This document shows, piece after piece, positions 16,939 to 23,955 of a stretch of DNA of 64,000 nucleotides; the stretch's first letter is position 1; every line of letters starts with the position of its first letter. Below the pieces are notes generated by a model. The model had not been told where the DNA came from. It searched no databases and saw only the letters and a program-made list of their open reading frames with translations. Origin of the DNA: Butyrivibrio proteoclasticus B316 (GTDB taxonomy: Bacteria; Bacillota; Clostridia; Lachnospirales; Lachnospiraceae). Where the stretch lies: positions 3,090,001 through 3,154,000 of the forward strand of contig NC_014387.1 in assembly GCF_000145035.1 (NCBI RefSeq), read 5' to 3'. A program made the translations under genes and the position numbers.

Positions 16939-18018
16939 TTCCCGCATATATTGCTCAACCACCTGCATTCTGTCGAAATGGTCTTCAACCCATTTTCTTC
17001 CTGCAAGTCCCATTTTTTTTCTATCCTCAAGGTTCATTTCCATGAATTTTTCAAGTGCTTCATACAAGGCATCTCTGTCCCTGACTTTAACAAGAAGTCC
17101 TGAAACCTTGTCATTAACAATCTCTTTACAACCATTAATATTTGAAGCAATAACAGGTCTTCCTGTAGCAGCCGCTTCCATGAGTACATTTGACATTCCC
17201 TCATGATATGACGGGTGGACAATAGCATCTGCCTCTCTTATATATGGATGTATATCCTTCTGATAAGGAATCATCTTAAGAAAGCCTTTTTCCTCTGCCT
17301 CTTTTACCTTATCTTCGTAGTCATCTTCAAAATATCCCACTGCAGAAAAAGCCACTTTATCTCCATACTTATCGCGTAATTTACGCGCACAGTATAAATA
17401 CTCTTCAGTCCCCTTTTCCTTCATCAGTCTTCCGATATACAAAAATCTCGTAACATCATCAGCATGTCCTGGGTACTCTTCAAACTTGTGTTTATCGAGA
17501 TTCACACCTGATCCGCTTACAGTTTCATGCTTTCTTGCCATTATCCCATGCTCTTCAAACACTTTCCTGTTCGCTTCATTTTGGAAAAACAGGCATCTGC
17601 ATTTTTTAAGGGATACTTTATACATCGCTATTATAAGTTTTAATAGCACTCCACCTCTTTCAAAGGTAGAGCCAAGCCCTGTAATTGTTGAAAAGTAAGG
17701 TACTTTCAATAATCTGCAGGCAAATCCACCATAGATATTTGGTTTGATCGTGTATGTCAGAACAATATCAGGTTTCTCACTTTTTAATAAACTGATATAA
17801 GCCTTAAAAAGCGCCATATCCTGAATAGGATTTACTCCGCGCCTGTTTATTTCTGTATGAACAACTCTGCAGCCTTCTGCACTCAGTTCTTTATTTTTCA
17901 GATCATCGGGAAGACTTATCACTACTTCATAGCCTTCCTTTAACAAACTCAGCAATAATTCATTACGAAAGTCGTATAAACCGCTCGATGAATTTGCCAA
18001 AATTAACGCCTTGGGCAT
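16921..18018 (-). CDS. PglA/CapM-like GT4 glycosyltransferase
   Basis: A 365-residue GT-B protein that opens KALILANSSSGLYDFR. This N-terminus and TYTIKPNIYGG, followed by TGLGSTF, are typical of the PglA/WbaZ-like group that adds the second sugar to a diNAcBac- or QuiNAc-type lipid-linked primer; C-terminal YHEGMSNVLMEAAATG completes the GT4 pattern. It is separated from the PglC-like primer enzyme only by the ATP-grasp and PLP genes, which fits an early step in the same repeat unit. The ATG chosen has AGGTGAG before it; a GTG nine bases upstream is the alternative. Transfer of GalNAc is likely by homology but not proven. Confidence 0.85.
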   Translation of the reverse strand: MPKALILANSSSGLYDFRNELLLSLLKEGYEVVISLPDDLKNKELSAEGCRVVHTEINRRGVNPIQDMALFKAYISLLKSEKPDIVLTYTIKPNIYGGFACRLLKVPYFSTITGLGSTFERGGVLLKLIIAMYKVSLKKCRCLFFQNEANRKVFEEHGIMARKHETVSGSGVNLDKHKFEEYPGHADDVTRFLYIGRLMKEKGTEEYLYCARKLRDKYGDKVAFSAVGYFEDDYEDKVKEAEEKGFLKMIPYQKDIHPYIREADAIVHPSYHEGMSNVLMEAAATGRPVIASNINGCKEIVNDKVSGLLVKVRDRDALYEALEKFMEMNLEDRKKMGLAGRKWVEDHFDRMQVVEQYMRELTRVV

Positions 18019-18034
18019 AATACTCACCTGCTCT

Positions 18035-19024
18035 TTATTTAACGAGTTTTTCCTCCGGAAGAACGCATATCTCGTTGTACTTCATCATATAAACGCCTTC
18101 CTGATAATCTCCGATATTGACCGGATTCTCTATACCTTTAAGATTATTTATTATCTGTCTCGGAAAGTTTACGCCGCAAGCATAGGCATGTGGATAACCT
18201 CCTCCAAATCTGGGATTAACTTCAGACAGATACCATGTGTCTGTAGCATTATCATAGAACAGGTCGATATCGATCATCCCTCTGTAGCCTACAGTCTCAA
18301 CAAATGATACGATCTGTTCAAACAACCTCTCATCTTTAACAGATACTGACTTATCAGTCTCACCGGCTCTCATCTTGATCTTTTCCTTGAGGAAAATAGA
18401 TGTACATTTTCCGGAAATCATATCAATATAGACATCAGCACCATATTCCTGCCCCTGCATATACTCCTGGATGATCAGATCATCATAATCATGGAAAAGA
18501 GCTATCAGCATTTCCTTGGATTCAACTGCATTTATATTGATGGAAGCGCTTCCTCTTCTTGGCTTAACAAAAACCGGATAACTTACTTCACCGGCAGACA
18601 TCGCATTTTCAAAATCCTCGATTGACAGATAGCACTTGGCAGTAGGAATTCCAAGCTTGACAAGCATTTCATACATCTGATATTTATCAAGGCTGGTCTC
18701 GCACAGTTCATACGATGATACGATCGGAGTAACTCCTATTTCCGTAAACCTGTCCATGTTCTCTGCAAGAAGTGAAAGCTCCGGATCTATCAGACTGAAC
18801 ACTCCGTTTATTTTTTCCTTTTTACATATACCAAGAATCTGATCAATATAAAATGGATCCTTGATCTTAGGCACTATAACCGCCTTATCAGCATCATAAA
18901 TAGCAGGTCCTATATTAGAACAGTCTGTAGCTATTACATTTCCATTATTGGCAAGTTCATGTTTAAAGGCCTGTACAACCTTATTACGTGTTCCTGCACT
19001 TAAAATAAGTATGTTTGTACTCAT
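18035..19024 (-). CDS. ATP-grasp protein (carbamoyl-phosphate synthase-like), putative ligase
   Basis: About 329 residues. The N-terminal pre-ATP-grasp domain begins NILILSAGTRNKVVQAF, KPRRGSASINI lies in the nucleotide-binding region, and EVNPRFGGGYPHAYA near residues 268-282 holds the metal-binding Glu and Asn. The fold joins a carboxylate to an amine or thiol through an acyl-phosphate. The catalytic core looks intact, so it is probably active. It sits 2 bases after a PLP-dependent enzyme and just before a PglA-like transferase; I infer that it couples an amino acid or other small acid to a sugar, such as a 4-amino group or a uronic carboxylate. GGAGG lies 5 bases before the ATG. I do not recognise a characterised relative, and the substrates are unknown. 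Confidence 0.8.
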   Translation of the reverse strand: MSTNILILSAGTRNKVVQAFKHELANNGNVIATDCSNIGPAIYDADKAVIVPKIKDPFYIDQILGICKKEKINGVFSLIDPELSLLAENMDRFTEIGVTPIVSSYELCETSLDKYQMYEMLVKLGIPTAKCYLSIEDFENAMSAGEVSYPVFVKPRRGSASININAVESKEMLIALFHDYDDLIIQEYMQGQEYGADVYIDMISGKCTSIFLKEKIKMRAGETDKSVSVKDERLFEQIVSFVETVGYRGMIDIDLFYDNATDTWYLSEVNPRFGGGYPHAYACGVNFPRQIINNLKGIENPVNIGDYQEGVYMMKYNEICVLPEEKLVK

Positions 19025-19026
19025 AT

Positions 19027-19977
19027 TCACCTCCGCATTTTATTAAGGTCATCAAAAAACAGTGGTGTTCCACCGGTGTGGATAAACAAAATATTCTTAT
19101 CGGCGATACCCTTTTGTCTGATGTATTTTTTCATTCCAAGAAAGGCCTTACCTGTATAGGTACTATCAAGAGGCATTCCATACTTAACAAGTGATTCTTT
19201 TATTGTATCCTGTATTTCAGCACTGTTTGCCCCATACCCATCTCCGGTATAATCATCTATAAAGATTGTTTTGTCCTGAATATCATTCTCAGTAATCTCT
19301 TTACCGGATACTGATAACGGCTCTTTGCCAAGGTATTCTCTGATGCTATCAAGCACCACTTCTCTTCCTCTGGGATTCTTTCTTGCTATGCTGATTCCTA
19401 CAATCTTCCTGTCATCTTCATTTAACAGCTGCCCGCATACAAGTCCCGCCTGAGTAGTTCCCGTACCGGATGCAAAAAAGATATAGTCGAATTTTATGTT
19501 ATTGTCTTTTTCAAACTGTCTTATTTCCTGATAGCACTGGTCATAGGCTCTGGTCCCGATATTGCCATGACCACCCCCAATTATAAAATATGGCTTGTGA
19601 CCGGCACTTCTAAGCTCACTAAGCTTATCATCAATTGTGCTGCTGACTTTGTCCACAGGCACTGTTATAAGCTCAGCTCCAAAAAGATCCATCATATAGC
19701 TGTTATAAGTGCTATCACTTACTTCCGAAGGGCCTATGATAACGCACTTCCTGCCACTTGCAGCCGCCATATTGGCAACAACCCGGCAGTGATTGGAATG
19801 ACTGCTGCCATAGGTTACTACATAATCATAATCACCTTTTTCTATATCCTCAAAAAAAAGAGCTGCTTTTCTGGCCTTATTGCCGCCAAATGAGTAGGGA
19901 ATCATATCCTCTCTTTTAACGTAAAGACTGTTAAGCTCATCGCTATCAAGTTTATAGGTAGGGGTCATATTATTCAT
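19027..19977 (-). CDS. PLP-dependent enzyme, ACC deaminase/D-cysteine desulfhydrase family
   Basis: A 316-residue fold-type II PLP enzyme. The cofactor lysine is likely Lys34 in FGGNKARK, and SSHSNH (58-63) matches the family's SNH phosphate-contact segment; SGTGTTQAG and HTGGTP are further conserved glycine-rich loops. Family members release ammonia from D-cysteine, 1-aminocyclopropane-1-carboxylate or related amino acids, and some act as racemases or synthases by beta-replacement. Its place directly before the ATP-grasp gene, in a sugar pathway, suggests it makes an unusual amino acid that the ligase then attaches. It starts 7 bases after the PglC-like stop with no clear ribosome site, so it probably depends on coupling. 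Substrate unknown. Confidence 0.82.
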   Translation of the reverse strand: MNNMTPTYKLDSDELNSLYVKREDMIPYSFGGNKARKAALFFEDIEKGDYDYVVTYGSSHSNHCRVVANMAAASGRKCVIIGPSEVSDSTYNSYMMDLFGAELITVPVDKVSSTIDDKLSELRSAGHKPYFIIGGGHGNIGTRAYDQCYQEIRQFEKDNNIKFDYIFFASGTGTTQAGLVCGQLLNEDDRKIVGISIARKNPRGREVVLDSIREYLGKEPLSVSGKEITENDIQDKTIFIDDYTGDGYGANSAEIQDTIKESLVKYGMPLDSTYTGKAFLGMKKYIRQKGIADKNILFIHTGGTPLFFDDLNKMRR

Positions 19978-19986
19978 ATCTGAGGT

Positions 19987-20601
19987 TTACTCTTTATTCT
20001 GCTCTTTTCTGTAATCATCAAAATCAGGAAGTGCATTTAGAACCACCCCGTCATGTGATAATACAGTTTTCACTGTATCAATAATAACTTTAATATCCAT
20101 CCAAAAAGTCAGATGCTCAACATAGTAAACATCGTATTCAAATTTCTTTTCCCAGGAAATAGCATTTCTGCCATGCGCCTGAGCATAACCTGTAAGTCCC
20201 GGCCTGACACTGTGACGAAGTCTTTCTCTCTCATTGTAGTATGGAAGATACTTGACAAGAAGCGGCCTTGGACCGATAAAACTCATATCTCCTTTAAGGA
20301 TGTTGAAGAACTCCGGAAGTTCATCAAGGCTTGTTGCTCGCAGTTTCTTGCCAAAGCTCGTGAGTCTGACTTCATCAGGAAGGAGATTTCCGTTCTCATC
20401 TTTCTCATCAGTCATAGATCTGAATTTGTACATTCCAAAAATCTTCTCATCCTTACCCGGTCTCTGCTGCTTGAAAATTATTGGGTTTCCAAGTTTGACT
20501 CTGACAAGCACAGCCAGTATCAGATAAAGCCAGCTAAATAGAATTATCACCAAAAGAGATAAAACTATATCGAGTATTCTTTTTATATATTTTTTGTACA
20601 T
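19987..20601 (-). CDS. PglC-like phosphoglycosyl transferase (bacterial sugar transferase)
   Basis: A 204-residue monotopic phosphoglycosyl transferase. One N-terminal hydrophobic hairpin is followed by FKQQRPG, FRSMTD, TSLDELPEFFNIL, MSFIGPRPL and RPGLTGYAQ, the full core set of the family, without the extra membrane helices of WcaJ/WbaP. Homologues (PglC, EpsL) move phospho-diNAcBac or a related sugar from UDP to undecaprenyl phosphate, starting the lipid-linked glycan. The upstream PglE-like and PglF-like genes would supply that sugar. GAGGTATAT ahead of the ATG lies within one of a pair of 12-base direct repeats. This is the first of two initiating enzymes in the window. Confidence 0.92.
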   Translation of the reverse strand: MYKKYIKRILDIVLSLLVIILFSWLYLILAVLVRVKLGNPIIFKQQRPGKDEKIFGMYKFRSMTDEKDENGNLLPDEVRLTSFGKKLRATSLDELPEFFNILKGDMSFIGPRPLLVKYLPYYNERERLRHSVRPGLTGYAQAHGRNAISWEKKFEYDVYYVEHLTFWMDIKVIIDTVKTVLSHDGVVLNALPDFDDYRKEQNKE

Positions 20602-20605
20602 ATAT

Positions 20606-20709
20606 ACCTCAGCAAGTAGTCAATGAAACTTCTGCTGCACTAAACTCGTAATTACCTCGTTAAGTGCACAGAAGTGGTTCGCACTAGCTTCGAAAGAACC
20701 TCAGCAAGT
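20606..20709. repeat. Hairpin flanked by 12-bp direct repeats between PglE-like and PglC-like genes
   Basis: The 111-base gap contains two exact copies of ACCTCAGCAAGT (plus strand) at 20606-20617 and 20698-20709, with a related ACCTCGTTAAGT at 20654-20665. Between them lies an inverted repeat: 20628-20644 pairs with 20660-20675 (7 bp, a one-base bulge, then 6 bp) around a 15-base loop that contains the palindrome GTAATTAC. On the coding strand each repeat carries GAGGT, and the last is the ribosome site of the PglC-like gene. No reading frame of note crosses it, and no U-tract follows the hairpin, so it is not an ordinary terminator. It could be a miniature repeat element, an mRNA processing hairpin, or the scar of a lost gene. 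Confidence 0.6.
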
Positions 20710-20712
20710 GCT

Positions 20713-21984
20713 CTACACAAAGCACCTTTTAACAGCTTCTATGATCACATCCTGCTGCTCTTTAGTCATCTTGTTATCACTTGGAAGACAGAGACCTCTC
20801 TCAAAAATATCCATACCTACATCAGGTACAGCTCCCTCGTTGATATATGCATTGCTTCTGGCTCTTCCATTTCCACTCTCTGTAATAAATGGATTCATTC
20901 TGTATACAGGCTGCATATGCATAGGTTTCCAGATTGGTCTTCCCTGCGCATTGAGCCTTGAGATAGCATCAAGAATCTCTGTAGGGCAGCTCTTGCCAGG
21001 CTCAGATGCATAGAGAGCATCCTTTTCACCGCGGACCTGTTTACACATTGCGTCTTTATCAATAAGAATGCATGAAAGCCAGAAATTAGGCTCGCTGTTC
21101 TTATCATCAAACGGATTCATAGTAACGGGAAGATCCTTGAATCCTTCCTTGTATCTCTCATAAATAGCTTTTTTCTGAGAAATGTGCTCTTCAAGATAAG
21201 GAATCTGCCCCCTTACCACACCGGCAACAACATTACTCATACGATAGTTATAGCCAAGCTCTTCGTGCTGATACCAGGGCGCATCCTCTCTTGCCTGTGT
21301 TGACCACTTGCGAACCTTATGTGCATCTTCCAGGTTATTTGTCAGGAACATTCCTCCTGCTGAACCTGTGATGATCTTGTTTCCGTTAAAAGAAATGATT
21401 CCGTAATCACCAAGAACACCAGTCTGCTGTCCTTTATAAGTAGCTCCAAGTGATTCTGCTGCATCCTCAACGATAAGAGCTCTGTGCTTATCACAAATAG
21501 CACGTATTTCATCCATCTTACCAGGAGTTCCATAGAGATGAGCAATTACTACAAGTCTGACCTCAGGGTAAATCTCAAACGCTTTCTCAAGAGCCTTGGG
21601 ATTCATATTCCAGGTGTCATATTCAGTATCAATAAATACAGCCTCTCCACCCTCATAGGCAATTGGATTAACCGTAGCATCAAATGTCATATCGGAGCAG
21701 AATACCTTGTGTCCCTCCAAAGTACCATGTCCTACTCTTGCCTGACCATAAAGCCTTTCTCCTGCAAGTTTGATTGCAAGATGTAAAGCCGCTGTACCTG
21801 CTGAAAGAGCTACTGCATCTGCACATCCAACCTTCTGGCAGATCATCTTCTCTGCTTCATTGATATTGGCTCCAATAGTGGACATCCAGTTAGTATCATA
21901 AGCTTCCTGAATATACTTGATTTCATCACCATGCATTGTAGGCGATGAGAGATATACTGTTTCCTCAAAAGGTTTCATTTCCAT
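20713..21984 (-). CDS. PglE/EpsN-like UDP-4-keto-sugar aminotransferase
   Basis: A 423-residue DegT/DnrJ/EryC1/StrS aminotransferase. SAGTAALHLA binds the cofactor phosphate, VEDAAESLGA (172-181) holds the PLP-stacking and Asp residues, and Lys203 in FNGNKIITGSAGG is the likely Schiff-base lysine. The opening FEETVYLSSPTMHGDE is typical of EpsN/PglE, which aminate UDP-4-keto-6-deoxy-GlcNAc at C4 in bacillosamine synthesis. The PglF-like dehydratase is 24 bases upstream and the PglC-like primer enzyme is next downstream. AGGAG lies 7 bases before the ATG. The usual acetyltransferase between these two steps (PglD/EpsM) is absent. Confidence 0.9.
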   Translation of the reverse strand: MEMKPFEETVYLSSPTMHGDEIKYIQEAYDTNWMSTIGANINEAEKMICQKVGCADAVALSAGTAALHLAIKLAGERLYGQARVGHGTLEGHKVFCSDMTFDATVNPIAYEGGEAVFIDTEYDTWNMNPKALEKAFEIYPEVRLVVIAHLYGTPGKMDEIRAICDKHRALIVEDAAESLGATYKGQQTGVLGDYGIISFNGNKIITGSAGGMFLTNNLEDAHKVRKWSTQAREDAPWYQHEELGYNYRMSNVVAGVVRGQIPYLEEHISQKKAIYERYKEGFKDLPVTMNPFDDKNSEPNFWLSCILIDKDAMCKQVRGEKDALYASEPGKSCPTEILDAISRLNAQGRPIWKPMHMQPVYRMNPFITESGNGRARSNAYINEGAVPDVGMDIFERGLCLPSDNKMTKEQQDVIIEAVKRCFV

Positions 21985-22008
21985 AATACTTCTCCTTAAA
22001 GCACCTGT

Positions 22009-23955
22009 TTACTGTATAGCTCCGCTGTTTATCAGTTCTGAGGTTTTCTCAAGTGCTTCTTTCCTGTCTCTTGTCATAACATATCTGTGAACATCCGGGT
22101 TATAGGTTTCAACTATCTCTTTTACCAGCTCCCTGATATGTGGAGATTCTTCTCTTGCAGCAACATTTAGTTTCTCGAGCTGTGAAAAGAACTTCATCTC
22201 ATCCATATCAATAGGTTTGCCAATATGGATCATCTTATTGGATGTATCCTGAAGGCCTTCCTCATCCATAAGCATCTCTTCATAAAGCTTCTCACCGGGA
22301 CGAAGGCCGGTAAACTCAATCTTAATATCTTCTCCAACCTTGTATCCTGATAGTTTGATCAGGTTCTCAGCAAGATCAAGTATCTTGACAGGCTCGCCCA
22401 TATCCAGGACAAATATTTCTCCGCCCTTAGCATAAGCACCTGCCTGAAGGACAAGAGATACCGCTTCTGTTATAGTCATAAAATATCTGATGATTTCAGG
22501 ATCTGTTACTGTTACCGGGCCGCCCGAGGCAATCTGCTTTTTGAAAAGAGGAATAACCGATCCGTTTGACCCAAGTACATTACCAAATCTTACTGCCACA
22601 AACTCAGTATCATAGTGCTTATTAAAAGTCTGAACAATCATCTCACAGATTCTCTTGCTGGCTCCCATTACATTAGTAGGGTTAACAGCCTTATCTGTGG
22701 AGATAAGAACGAATTTCTTGGTTCCATTCATTGCTGCTGCCATGGCAGTCTTCCAGGTTCCAAATACGTTGTTCTTAATAGCCTCTCCGGGACTTGTCTC
22801 CATGAGCGGAACATGCTTATGAGCAGCTGCATGATAAACAATATCAGGCTTGTACTCCTCAAAAATATTGTTAATACGAAGTGTATTTCTGACAGAAGCT
22901 ATTAGCACAACCAAATCCATTTCCGGGTACTTACGGATAAGCTCCTGCTGTATATCGTAAGCATTATTCTCATAGATATCTACAATTATAAGTCTCTTAG
23001 GCTTATGTCCTGCAATCTGTCTGCATAGCTCGGATCCAATAGATCCGCCACCGCCTGTTACCATAACAACCTTGCCTGCAACATAGCCCGCAATCTGATC
23101 CATGTCAACAGCAATAGGATCTCTTCCCAAGAGATCTTCTACTTCTACATCTCTAAGTCTTGAAACATTAACATCACCGTTTACAAGCTGGTACATTCCA
23201 GGCAGAGAGCGGAGCTTACAATTAGTGTTCTTACATATCTCAAGAATCTTTCTAAGTTCCGGTCTTGATACAGATGGAATAGCAACAATGATCTCATCGA
23301 TATCGTACAGATCTGCACATTCCTCGATTCTGTCACGACCGCCTACTACTCTGATGCCCTGAATGTACTTGCCCCATTTATTAGGATCATCGTCGATAAT
23401 ACATTTAATGGACATAGTAGAATAGTTGCTTGTAATAATATCTTTGATAATGATATTTGCTGCTTCTCCTGCACCAATTACCATCACCGCTTTACTATTA
23501 TTCCTGTTCTCGGCTCTGTGCTTCTGACTGCGAAGAAATCTATAAGAAAACCTGCTGACAAAAATAAGTGAGATAAGGATAAAGGTATACAGGAAATAAT
23601 AACTCTGTGGAACAGGTTGTGACTGGGATTTAAAGAACTGGAGTCCTATCGCATTTATCACACCTGAAATCACGCAGGCCATTACCAGGTTCTGCATTTC
23701 CCTTTCACCGGCATAAGCCCATAGACTGTCGTACAGCTTAAATATATAGAACACACAAAATGTAAGCAGTATATTTATTGGCAAAAAGGTATTTACAGGA
23801 GTCATGAAATGATCCGGAATTGAATCCAGATTAAATTCATATCTGATCAGAATAGCCACATAGCTTGCTAAAATGATGCTGATTATGTCATATATGATAA
23901 GCCCTGTCCTTCTATAAAGCTTTTGATAATTAAAAGGTTCTTTTTTCTTACTCAT
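22009..23955 (-). CDS. PglF/WbpM/EpsC-like UDP-GlcNAc 4,6-dehydratase
   Basis: A 648-residue membrane protein with about four N-terminal helices, a first Rossmann loop VIGAGEAAN (158-166), and the catalytic SDR domain starting VTGGGGSIGSEL (299-310). The active-site pair reads MxxxK (Met430, Lys434) after STDKAVNPTNV; Met instead of Tyr marks the PglF/WbpM group rather than the shorter PseB/FlaA1 group. These enzymes convert UDP-GlcNAc to UDP-4-keto-6-deoxy-GlcNAc with C5 configuration retained, the first step to bacillosamine, QuiNAc or FucNAc. It overlaps the polymerase gene by 8 bases, with AAGGA upstream. Full length for the family. Confidence 0.93.
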   Translation of the reverse strand: MSKKKEPFNYQKLYRRTGLIIYDIISIILASYVAILIRYEFNLDSIPDHFMTPVNTFLPINILLTFCVFYIFKLYDSLWAYAGEREMQNLVMACVISGVINAIGLQFFKSQSQPVPQSYYFLYTFILISLIFVSRFSYRFLRSQKHRAENRNNSKAVMVIGAGEAANIIIKDIITSNYSTMSIKCIIDDDPNKWGKYIQGIRVVGGRDRIEECADLYDIDEIIVAIPSVSRPELRKILEICKNTNCKLRSLPGMYQLVNGDVNVSRLRDVEVEDLLGRDPIAVDMDQIAGYVAGKVVMVTGGGGSIGSELCRQIAGHKPKRLIIVDIYENNAYDIQQELIRKYPEMDLVVLIASVRNTLRINNIFEEYKPDIVYHAAAHKHVPLMETSPGEAIKNNVFGTWKTAMAAAMNGTKKFVLISTDKAVNPTNVMGASKRICEMIVQTFNKHYDTEFVAVRFGNVLGSNGSVIPLFKKQIASGGPVTVTDPEIIRYFMTITEAVSLVLQAGAYAKGGEIFVLDMGEPVKILDLAENLIKLSGYKVGEDIKIEFTGLRPGEKLYEEMLMDEEGLQDTSNKMIHIGKPIDMDEMKFFSQLEKLNVAAREESPHIRELVKEIVETYNPDVHRYVMTRDRKEALEKTSELINSGAIQ

